From Chrysophaeum taylorii (Eukaryota; Sar; Pelagophyceae; Pelagomonadales; Pelagomonadaceae): DNA of 64,000 bases. Made by a program: the position numbers and the translations under genes. The DNA is taken from the NCBI GenBank assembly GCA_029834535.1, contig JAQMWT010000324.1:62001-126000 (forward strand), read 5' to 3'. Every line of letters begins with the position of its first letter. Position 1 is the first letter of the stretch. The notes under the pieces are model-generated. The model worked only from the letters and a program-made list of their open reading frames with translations, was not told where the DNA came from and made no database searches. Below are positions 42,652 to 52,589 of this stretch, piece by piece.

Positions 42652-45600
42652 GACCGCCATTGGTCACGATCTCGTGCTTCAAGTCAAGTGCGGGAGCGTG
42701 CCGATGCTTGTTGGCAAACTCGGAAACTACCAAATCGCGCTACTCCAAACTCACATGGGCTCGGACGAGACCAAGAAGGCGCTGCATCAGGTTCTCCCTA
42801 GTCTGTCGTCGGTCCGTTTGGTGCTGGCCATCGGTTTCGGCTATGGATTACATCCGGCGCTGGAAAGTACGCCAAGAGACGGACAGATGATCGGAGATGT
42901 ATTGGTCTCCGCGATGTGCTTCGATTTGTCGACGTACAGAAGGTACCATCCATCCACGAGGGGCCGTAGGCTCGGGTGAAAAGTATGCTGGCCAACACCT
43001 TGAGCAAGCCTCTGTTCGAAGGATGGACTCGGAAGCTTTCAACAGGCGGCCGCCCGCGACCTCCCACCGTGCACGTCGGGACGTACCTATCACTCCCAGT
43101 ACTCTTTGATAATGAAGAACATGCTCGTCCATTCGTTCAGGCTGCTGCCCACTACAAACCGATCGGTGGTGACATGGAGCTCTTTCAAATCATCAGTGCT
43201 ATCGGTGAGCCAGGGCATCCAGCCGCAGCTTGGTTAGCCATCAAATCGATCTGTGATTTCGGCGGTTTGATCGAGAAGTCCAAGAAAGGTCAACCCCTGG
43301 CTGCGGCGACGGCCGTGGATTTCGCCCACTATTTATTATCGATCCCTGAACTGCTTGATCGACTGCTCGAACCTACTCAGGACAAGAATGATATGCTTCA
43401 GGAGATCAGCGGCTACATCGATGAGATGGAGCAACTTATTGAGGATCACGAAAACGTGTTGCAACCATTACCACAGTGTTATGAGATAAAACATGCGGAC
43501 TTTGATAATGAAAATGCTTACTCACAAGCACGCCGAACAATCACTTGGTTTAAAGGGGCCGATGCAGCCAAACACAAGCAACATGTCTCCACAGACCGTC
43601 TGCACACAATCAGGAAGCATAGAGACGATCTCATGGGATTCTGTTTCGAAGTGAGACAAAGGCCCCATCGAGCATCAGCTCTGATTTGTGTCGAGGATTT
43701 GCGGACTGCGGCAAAAAGAATCTGCCCCCTTTTGAAACCACTCGGGAACATTTGTGTGCCAACGTTTTATCGACCAAATGACGAGGTGTTTGCAACAGTT
43801 CGAAATTCTCATCCCTTCGCGTGTTTATTCGTCGGTTGCTACGAAAAGGACGCCGATTGGACCGAGATGAAGAGACTTCGCCTCTGAAATTCAGACGGAA
43901 AAGCAGATGCTATGCAACCAAAGCATGTCGCTGATTTCATACGATCGGTGCGGTCCGTGTGCACTCTGCTCGTCGCCGACGAATCGGACGACGATTTCAG
44001 TGCAAGACTTACGAATTCGCTTGAAGATGGCATGTATTTGATCGCGTGGAAGGATAAAGTGACTCAGCCGCTCTACGGAAAATTTATATGGAGTTTTTTG
44101 GAACTCTGTCTGAGTGGCGCGACCGATGGAGATCTTGGGTGCGTAGAGTGCGCGTACGCGCGATCAGTGCTCGAGTTGACTCACGAACCAGGGGCGACTC
44201 GACCGGTTATACTGCATCCTTGCTCTCAGACAGTGACGGAACTCCTTTCCCAGCACAGACCAGAAAAAATTCGCATCAAAGTTTCGGGACCTAAGAACTT
44301 ACTCGATCCTGGTGAAGAGCCTTCGCTGTTGAGAATTAAAAACCTCCTTTGTCGCGCGGTTGTCAAAACGCGAAACATTGAACACGAGGCGAGGATAGTC
44401 ATCAAAGGTTTCGTGTTCAAGCGCGACATAGAGGAACTAAATTCAGAACTCGATATGAATTGGAATTCTTAGGTTTCGACAAAGTTAAAGTTGACCGCTT
44501 CCCAAGAAATGGCTCTCTCATTTTCACTTTTGTCGTCTCGGATCTGAGCTGGTTCTGCGAATGGGGACGAAAGGCTGCCGCTGATCTGCGATCCAAGACA
44601 CCGCCAACTTTTTGCATAACAGAAATAGCAATCACTGGACTCCTCGTCGAACGGTCAGCGTTAGAGATGTTGCAGAAAGATCGAGATGTGGTCGAGCCGC
44701 TTTGCACGTCCGATTTTGAGGAAGAACGCTTATTCGCTGGGCTCGTAGAGTCCAATTTGACATTTGAAGAAATTGATCGAGTCGCTTGCAATGTTCAGGA
44801 CCGCTGGACAGTGCACCACGAAAAGCATGACCTCGTCATCACCGAAGGCGGCAGTTCGACTCACCCCGGAAGGAACCTTGAGTCTCACAATGCTTCCTGT
44901 TTTGGAGAGGTTTCGTGCGTCACAGATGCGGACGTCAAGTACTATCTCTCGAACCAAGTCACGGAGGTGAACCTTGTTGATTGTCTAAGCATCACGGACA
45001 ACGCGCTCCAGGCGATCGCCGCCAACTGTGGTGCGAACCTCACGAATCTCAACGTCTCGGGGTGCGAGAATGTGACAGACGAGGCGCTCATGGCGATCGC
45101 CGCCAACTGTTCGAACCTCACGAAGCTCAATGTCTCGGAGTGCAGGAAGTTGACTGACGACGGGCTCAAGGCGATCGCCATCAACTGTTCGAACCTCACG
45201 AATCTCGACGTCTCAAAGTGCAAGAATTTGACTGACGACGCGCTCAAGGTGATCGCCGCCTGTTGTTCGAACCTCACGCACCTCCGCGTCTCGAGGTGCT
45301 CGAATTTGACTGATGACGCGCTCGAGGCGATCGCCGAGAACTGTACGAAGCTCATGAAGCTCAATGTCTCGGGGTGCAGTACGTTGACCGACGACGCACG
45401 CAAGGCGATCGCCACCTACTGTTCGAACCTCTCAATACTCTTCGCATTTAGTTGCAACTTCATGTCCCTACCCCAAGACATTGGCGATCGGGTGCCGGAG
45501 CTCCAAACATTAAACCTATTCGCCAACAAGCTCACCGCGCTCCCGCGCTCGATTGTGAAGCTGACGAAGTTAAAAAACCTGACTCTCCGTAAAAAACCGC

Positions 45601-47448
45601 TCCAGACGCCGCCCGTGGAGGTCGCCGCGCTGGGCCTACAAGCCATCGCGCGGTACTTCGCCGAGCTCGACACTGCGTACCAGGCGGTCTCGATGGAGCT
45701 CATGGTCGTGCTGGTTGGAGAAGGCGGAGCGGGCAAGACGAGCCTACGCAACGCGATCGCCGGTCGCGTGAATCCGCGCCAGGGGCGGGACGATAGCACG
45801 CTGTACCTCGACCGCGAGAAAGTCGAGATAGACGACGTCATTCTATCTTTCTGCGACTTGGGTGGGCAACCCGCGTACACGAGCTCCCAGGCGCTGTTCA
45901 CCACGCCCTCGGCTCTCTACCTGCTCGTCGTCCCCATAGACAAGGCCGACGAAAATAACTTCGAGGATGATGTCGGACGATTTTTAGAGGTGCTGCAAGC
46001 GTTAGTCCCAGGCGCCATCGTGCAAATCGTCATCACAAAGACCGACCTGGTCGGCAACGACGAGAGCGCGGTCTCCAAGTGCAAGAAGTGGTTGCACGAT
46101 GCAGTCAACGAGGAACTCAACCGGTGGCGAGAGGCGGTGGCGAAAAATCAGAATGTTTCCCCCGACGTAGTCCAGATGTTGAAAGTTCAAGACGAGGTGC
46201 TCGCAGTGACGGTCGACGATGCAGCCGTGATCGACGCCGCGCGCAAGTCCATCGTCGAGCTCACGACACTCTTCCCGAGTGTTGGGCAGACGATTATCCG
46301 CAATCGTGGTTGGCTCTTTGGGGACTTTTGAGTGAAATCGCGCGGCATGGAGACGACGACCGGGCGGTGGATGCCATACGCTCCGATGCCGCGTTGCCTC
46401 ATGGAACACCCTTTTCGAACGAGCAACCGACGACGGTCTCATCTCGAGGAGCATATCGACGCGAGACGTCTCTCGAATCTAGCTGGGATAATATACGCGA
46501 CGACTTTAAAGGAACCGAGGATACCTTCGCCCACGCGATGAAGTTGTACCAGGCTCAAGGCAACATCGTTGTCGGAGAGGGGATCGTGTTTTTGTAGCCG
46601 TCACTTTTGGTGAACATCATGAAAGCACTCATTGACCACACGCTCGAGGCCGACGATGCCACTAACCGAAGCATCGCCAAGTTTGTCGAAACCAAGGGAC
46701 TTCCGGTCCAAACACACCTTGAGCTGGTCGAAAGTCTCGAGACATACATTCAATGTGGCAAGCTCGACGTTGGCCTCCTCTTGTGGCTTTGGCGGGATCT
46801 TCCGATTGACGTCGCCGACTACGAGCCCGTCGTGCGCATGCTGATCGACTGGAGGATTGTGATCCCCTTGCGACGCGACGACACTGAGGCGATTGCTGCA
46901 GTGGTCCTTTTCCGACTCTCCAAGACAGCACCACCAGAGCGAGAGCGAGCGTGGCCCGCCAAGCTACCACCAGACCAGCGCCAGATGCAGTTCGTCTTTG
47001 AGTTTTTGACGGGTTGTCCGCCCAACCTTTGTGTGAACGCTTCGCAGCGAACGCTCACAATTTTGGTGATCCTCTGTGCGCGTGGCGAGATGGCGCCGTC
47101 GTCCTCAACGCGGACCACAACTACCGGATCTGTGTGGACTTCTACGTAGGCGGAGAATCGACTTCACTTGTGTTTTCAGTTCGCGTGGAGCCGGGAAGCG
47201 AGGCGGCGGCCTGGGTGATTTTGTGCCAAGCGAAGGCTCTCCTCGAGTGGGATCGCGATGCGCGGTTTCCCGGAGCCGTGTTCGACGTCTGGGTCACGTG
47301 TCCCGAGTGTATCGCGAGGGGTCTTGACGTCGCTGGCAGGTTCGCGTGGACCACAGCGCAAAATCGAGGCTCGGTCGCTTGTAAGAAATGTTTCGAGCCT
47401 GTCGAAATTTGCAGCCACGCGACTGGTCGCGCCACGCAGATTCAGACC
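42652..47448 (+). pseudogene. Gene D: 5'-truncated PNP-LRR-Roc-COR paralog
   Basis: D begins inside the PNP domain, so it lacks the MBF2-like part and its promoter. The order then is PNP (to ~43340), the caspase-fold-like linker (to ~44230), six cysteine-type LRRs of 26 residues (44980-45420; LNVSGCENVTDEAL), a short plain LRR pair (LQTLNLFANKLTALP), Roc (45700-46290; GEGGAGKTS, CDLGGQPAY, ITKTD) and COR with a cysteine motif CPEC ... CKKC (46300-47400). It is closest to gene B up to the LRRs and then switches to a Roc-COR module. About six breaks in the coding frame make it very likely a pseudogene, unless several are assembly errors. Its last frame runs without a stop into gene E at 47449, so D and E are joined in one open frame. 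Confidence 0.75.
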
Positions 47449-50241
47449 ATGGCCGATCCTGTCGGATTGGGAGAGATATTTGAGGTCTCCAACAAAGGGG
47501 ATGGGTCCTATTGTGAAGGCGAGAGGAATCATGATGACGAGCTACTGTTTGAGCATTCACTTAGGAAATCATGGAAACCGGGTACTCACAAATACTCGGA
47601 AACCATCAAAGCCCCATCGGACAAGGAAATCAACTACATCGAAGTTGTCGACAATTGGAAAGACGGATCGAACGGAGAGAGGGACGTAACTGTGACGGCC
47701 AAGACTGAGGTCCGCGTGACGATTACGGGGGTCTTTGGACGCGGAGTCGACTGGGACATTCGAGTTTATGCTCGTCCGTTGCCAGAGCCCACACCAGACC
47801 CGCCAGAGCTCACACCAGACCCGCCAAAGCCCACACCAGACCCGCAAAAGCCGTACGCGCCCTTGTGTTTTGATCTCGGGCCGTTCGAGGAATATCAAGG
47901 TCGCACGCCGATTTTCGCTGACGACTGGACGGACATGCCTCGCGAAAACCCGCCGGTCCTCTGCGTGGTCACGACAGCTGATCGCGAGTACGACGCCGTG
48001 GTGGCGCGTCTTGAACCGGCCATTGGTCACGATGTCGTGCTCCAAGTGGTGTGCGGGGGCGTGCCGATGCTCGTTGGCAAACTCGGAAACTACCAAGTCG
48101 CTTTACTCCAGACTCACATGGGCGCACACGAGACCAGGGGGAAGCTGCTCCAGGTGCTCCCTAATTTGTTGTCGGTCCGTTTGGTGATGGCTATCGGTTT
48201 CGGCTACGGGTTAAATCCCGCGCCGGCGAGCGCGCCGACGGACGGGCAAATGATCGGCGACGTCATGATCTCGGCCAGGTGCCAGGACCTGTCGCATTAT
48301 CGAGCCACCGACAAATCCATCCAGCCACGTGGTGACGTTATGAGCACGCAAACCAAATTGGTTTATGTTTACGGAAAAGCTGTGGGCGACGCATGGGGGC
48401 GAAAAGTCGGTAATTGGGGAGAGCGTCCCCGAGCTCCGAAGATCCACCTCGGAACTTTCATCTCGCTTCCAGTGCTCTTCAACAGTGAAGTGCAAGCCCG
48501 CCCCTTCGTCACCGCCACCGCTCATCTGAAGCCGATCGGTGGCGATATGGAGCTCTTCCAAATCGTCAGTGCTGTCGGTGAGCCAGGGCATCCAACAAAA
48601 GCATGGTTAGGCATCAAATCGATCTGCGATTTCGGCGGTTTGATCGAGAAGTCCAAGGAAGGTCAACCCCTGGCTGCGGCGACGGCCGCGGCTTTCGCCC
48701 ACTACTTCTTATCTATCCCTGGGCAGCTCGATCTGCTCCTTGGTCAGGAGACCGTTGGTCCGAAGACCGCAGTGCCCGCTGGCTCCATGGAAACCGTTTC
48801 GGGGTTCGATTCTCGAGTGCAGGCGGCAAAGCTGGAACTAGCGGCAGTCTTGACGGGCCTCGGCGAAATGGTGAAGGGCGCGGCTGGGTCGATCCCTGTC
48901 GTGGGGAAAGGAATCGTGAGCAACGTGGAGCGCTTCTGTGATGCCTACGAGGCCACCAATAAACTTGTCGAAGAGTTCGACATCGAATGGGTGCGCAAAG
49001 CTGGAGAAGAGCTCGAGGCGATGCACTACTTGGGCTACTACATCCCCGATGTATCGACTGATTCGCTGGACATTTTCCTCGGTAAGCGGCTCACCAACTT
49101 TGTTTCGGCGCTCAAAGATTTGCTCGAGTTGGTAAACTACGTGCTTCCAGAAGAAGATTCAGACGAGACAACGAAGACGCTGTTGGAAAAATGGAGTGCC
49201 GAGATGAAAGAACGCGGGAAAGTGTGGCTTTGGAAAAACAAGCTAGAGGAGCTTAGTAAACGTCTCGCCGTTGCTCGCGTTGAGTTGTCTGATGCGATGA
49301 TCACGTACAACGTCAGGGGCGGCAAGAACGATCGTAGCGGCGACGATGGTGAGGCTACGGCAGTCGTCTTGGGCACTGGTCTTTGCGCGATCGTATGTGC
49401 GTCGGAGGAACTGCCACGTCGGGACACTGTTGTCCAACACGCTTTCGCATTGGAAGTTGAAGCTTTGAGATCTGCGCTCCGTGCGAACGTTATTTTTGGT
49501 GCGGCTGCGAACCTTATGAGTGTTTTTCGCAAACCCGTTGTCCGTTCGCTTATAAAGCTCGCGACGAATGACGAAAATCTACAAGTTGTGATGGTCAACT
49601 CAGACGACAGCCGCCAACTCAAGGAGAGACTGTTGCATTTCCCTCGGGCTGTTGGTGACCTTAAGATGATTGTGTGGCATGGCAAGGTGGATCCGATATT
49701 GGTCGCTGACTTTACCAAAGGCTTCCTGCGTTCTCGTGAGGAGTCTCTGGAAGAAGCGTGGTACTCGACTCCACCGTGGTTGCGGTGGTGGTATTGGACA
49801 ACGAACTCCTTGAAATGGGACGTGCACCTCGCGTTCGAAGACGGCGTAAGAAATATGGGGATACACGTGGATGCTGAACATTATCCAGCAGAGTTCGAAA
49901 CCACAGGGCAAACTGGATACGTGAACAACATCCTTGTTAATTGTGGTGTTCCAAAAAAGTTCAGCATACGATTCCCTCGTAAGTGCCGCTTTGCCGAGGA
50001 GTGTGTCAAGAAACTGAAAGAAACAGTACTAAAAGCAGGAAGCGTGCGGCCTCATGTGAGCGAAGTTTCGTTCGATGACCGGGTGTGCTTTGAGTTGCAC
50101 TTCCGAGGTGAAATATTAGAAAACGAAGATATCCATAAGACAATCGCGGATGTGTGTGCGCGAGTACAGAGATCTTTATCACGAAAGCTGCCTCATCTTC
50201 GACGAGTTAGTTGTACAGTGAGTCGCATTCGACGCGGTTAG
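47449..50241 (+). CDS. Gene E: MBF2-PNP-HeLo-like-degenerate CHAT protein
   Basis: 930 residues in one exon. MBF2-like ~1-110, a PTPDP-repeat linker, then PNP ~145-428 with IGFGYGL, MIGDVMISARC, GGDMELFQ and IKSICDFGG, so the catalytic signature looks complete. Residues ~446-625 are helical (KGAAGSIPVVGKGIVSNVE at the start, a long amphipathic series after) and resemble the HeLo/MLKL/RPW8-type bundle that permeabilises membranes in fungal, animal and plant cell death. Residues ~631-765 look like a CHAT fold whose NSC motif is NSD (VVMVNSDDS), followed by IVWHGKVDPILVADFTKGF, so it is probably non-catalytic. The C-terminal ~130 residues are unassigned. The ATG in ACCATGG matches the paralogs. 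The same frame is open upstream into pseudogene D, so a longer fused product cannot be excluded. Its own upstream promoter block is missing. Confidence 0.8.
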   Translation: MADPVGLGEIFEVSNKGDGSYCEGERNHDDELLFEHSLRKSWKPGTHKYSETIKAPSDKEINYIEVVDNWKDGSNGERDVTVTAKTEVRVTITGVFGRGVDWDIRVYARPLPEPTPDPPELTPDPPKPTPDPQKPYAPLCFDLGPFEEYQGRTPIFADDWTDMPRENPPVLCVVTTADREYDAVVARLEPAIGHDVVLQVVCGGVPMLVGKLGNYQVALLQTHMGAHETRGKLLQVLPNLLSVRLVMAIGFGYGLNPAPASAPTDGQMIGDVMISARCQDLSHYRATDKSIQPRGDVMSTQTKLVYVYGKAVGDAWGRKVGNWGERPRAPKIHLGTFISLPVLFNSEVQARPFVTATAHLKPIGGDMELFQIVSAVGEPGHPTKAWLGIKSICDFGGLIEKSKEGQPLAAATAAAFAHYFLSIPGQLDLLLGQETVGPKTAVPAGSMETVSGFDSRVQAAKLELAAVLTGLGEMVKGAAGSIPVVGKGIVSNVERFCDAYEATNKLVEEFDIEWVRKAGEELEAMHYLGYYIPDVSTDSLDIFLGKRLTNFVSALKDLLELVNYVLPEEDSDETTKTLLEKWSAEMKERGKVWLWKNKLEELSKRLAVARVELSDAMITYNVRGGKNDRSGDDGEATAVVLGTGLCAIVCASEELPRRDTVVQHAFALEVEALRSALRANVIFGAAANLMSVFRKPVVRSLIKLATNDENLQVVMVNSDDSRQLKERLLHFPRAVGDLKMIVWHGKVDPILVADFTKGFLRSREESLEEAWYSTPPWLRWWYWTTNSLKWDVHLAFEDGVRNMGIHVDAEHYPAEFETTGQTGYVNNILVNCGVPKKFSIRFPRKCRFAEECVKKLKETVLKAGSVRPHVSEVSFDDRVCFELHFRGEILENEDIHKTIADVCARVQRSLSRKLPHLRRVSCTVSRIRRG

Positions 50242-50481
50242 TGAGATGTTGAAGGGACCGACGTACTCGAAAGTTTGTGCGACAACAGCAATGACGATTT
50301 GTTGGGTGAGACCGAGATGTTCTTTGATGTTGAAGCAACTACGTATGTGATCCAGACTCTGGAAAAAATAAGATGCAACGTCGAATTTCCTCGCATGCGG
50401 CGTCGATAACGTCGCTCATATCCATTCGAAGCCTCTGAGAACCTCCCGCGGACCGCGACGGGGCCTGGAGCAAGGGACCAC
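50242..50481. other. 3' flank of gene E
   Basis: Likely 3' UTR. No motif is assigned. Confidence 0.3.
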
Positions 50482-50562
50482 GGAGCCACCCAGAAGTAGC
50501 GGGTGGCTGTGCTAGGATGTGTTGTTGGCCGTCAGAAACGCCGGCTACTTCTGGGTGGCTCC
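50482..50562. repeat. 19-bp perfect inverted repeat
   Basis: GGAGCCACCCAGAAGTAGC at 50482-50500 is matched by its exact reverse complement at 50544-50562, with 43 nt between. It could be a strong hairpin (transcript end or small-RNA source) or the TIRs of a tiny element. Confidence 0.7.
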
Positions 50563-52589
50563 GAGCTGGGGCAGCTCCCGCGGCTTCGCCGCACAGCGTC
50601 TCTCGTCCAATGAAAAGACGGATATGATATAAGATTTTGTGTACGAAAATTAGTACACCCCCGTTGATTGGCACGAGCTCACCCTTTGCAGGGCGGTCGG
50701 CTACAGGCAGGCCTTGCTCTCTCCCCAAGAACCACGAAACTGATAAAGACTGGACTAGAGCTACTGCCAGATAAACACTGGACTCTGGACCTTACGGCAC
50801 GCAAGGGTGGAACTATCCAAGGTCGTAAGGAGAACTAGACGATCTTCTTGGCTTGTTGTTTAACATGAAAGCGGAGGGAAGGGAGAGAGGGTAAGGATTA
50901 TAAGGGAAAGTCATGAATAGGACTCGGAGAGAAAACCCTCATACGAAATGAAGTAAGGAGTGGTCTTGTGAACCAGATGTGGTGTAGTGGAGTAAGAGAG
51001 AGTCATATACGACATGGGTGTAACTCTCTGGACAGCAGTTTAAATTTGGTTATCGGACCACTCTGCCCTATCAACCGCAGAGCAAACACACGGAGCTTAT
51101 GAACCGATTTAGAAGGCATTTCTACGCGCCGCTATCAACGAACAAAAGCAGACGGACTGGTCAGTAAGCTCACCGCATTATTCGAGAGCGGGATCCTCGT
51201 CACCCTTGAAGTCGAGGACGACTTCATCTCAAGTAGGGGGCTCCTGTGAGGTAACGCCGTTTCCCCACCAGCTCCCTGTATGGTGGAGTATCTCGCCTTG
51301 AACTTGGAGATATCACACAAAATCCCCGGTTGCTTGCTTTTTTTCGAGTCTCATCTATGCGAGACTCATGTTCGTCTACATATCCTAGCATATCTTGCTT
51401 GGATTTCCGAGAATCCCTTTTCCACTGCTTATCCTCTCTGTGGCAGGAGAAACGGCCCCATCCTGCTCAGGGGTGTTTAACCGACACACCGATGGCCTCT
51501 AGACTCGAGGCCGGCGCGCTAGGCTAGGGGCCGGCCGTCGACTGCGCGGCCCCAAGCTGCGTCATGGAGGACATAAGGGCCCTACCCTGCATCCTCGACT
51601 GCATCATCGAGAACAAGGGCATGGTATGCGTGGATGTCTTCCTCTTGTCCGGACACCAGCCCCCCCCTGCGCGCGAGGATCGACCCTAGCTCAAGCACAA
51701 GCCCATCGACCGCCCGCGCGAGGCTACCCGGACGGCAATGCAGCGTCATATAGACGGCGAACATACGTGGGAGTTCCTTATGGGTCGCCATGGTTAAGCT
51801 CGAGACCTCTGATCGAAGTCTTGGCTGGAGGAGCCCGCATGAGTCGGGGCGAATGTCACACCAACTTCACGACCTCTGAGGATTCTGGCGTTTTCGATTA
51901 GCCTCGGATCCACCAAGCCCAAGGCAAAGGGTGGTATAGCGGTCCCACAACCGGGAGCTCCGGCCTGTGGATCATGTCGGCGCCTACAGGTCCACCCCGC
52001 CCCGAGGCGTATGGGGTTTACGCCGGTCAGCAGCGAATATGTGGTGTCAAGTGCAATAAAAGTATAAACCTGGTCGTTCGCTGTGTCGACTGGGACATGG
52101 GCCTAGCTGAATTGCGTTAGATGTATATATTTATGTGCGCTGTTGAAAACGCTCAAATCGGCGCTAGCGTCAAGCTATGGCGGCACTTCGCACGGGCTCA
52201 TCGCCGAATGCTGGCTTACTAGGAGGGACTAGCTTCTCCCGACGCGGCATTACCTATTAGATCTGGACCCGATCCTCAGCAGGCCTGGATGTTCGGGACA
52301 TAGGATGGACCATCGCACCCTACTCATTTGTCGGTGGGGTCTCCGCCAATGGTAGAGAACTGCGTTATCGTTACCCCCGGATCACCACAGATCACTAATC
52401 AACTCTTAAGGTACGCTGATGCTCACCAACCGCAGCGACGAAAGCGTTCTGGGCGCTCGCCTCGGCAGCGCCTGAGGCGCGGTAGTGCGCGTCCCGGCTA
52501 GAACTTGAGAACAGTAAGTTGGTCGCCATGGATGGTCGCCCACACGCAACGCAGGCCCCTGCCGAAGACACGAACTTCTTGCACGAGCC
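50563..52589. other. Gene-poor stretch
   Basis: Only short frames without recognisable motifs were found on either strand. A minus frame at 51791-51582 (GGLVSGQEEDIHAYHA) has a protein-like look but no family could be assigned. Stretches rich in ATAGTGGAGTAAGAGAG-like sequence occur at 50870-51000. No RNA gene was recognised. Confidence 0.3.

Noticed and set aside
46595-46597. Stop-codon reassignment (TAG or TAA read as sense)
   Set aside because: Isolated in-frame stops occur in already broken genes, while intact genes end at ordinary stops. There is no consistent pattern.
42970-47030. Introns explaining the frame breaks of gene D
   Set aside because: No GT-AG pair flanks the breaks, and paralogous sequence runs straight through them. 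A pseudogene is the simpler reading.
47014-47448. Gene E starting at 47014
   Set aside because: That codon is TTG and the region encodes the COR end of pseudogene D. The cassette start is at 47449. A read-through fusion is listed as a finding instead.
1683-50241. Bacterial origin of the receptor cluster
   Set aside because: GT-AG introns, CCATGG start contexts, no Shine-Dalgarno or operon spacing, and surrounding LINE, SINE and Helitron sequence argue for a eukaryotic chromosome.
51582-51791. Possible copia-type polymerase fragment on the minus strand
   Set aside because: Only a vague resemblance in a 69-codon frame. No catalytic motif or long terminal repeat was seen.
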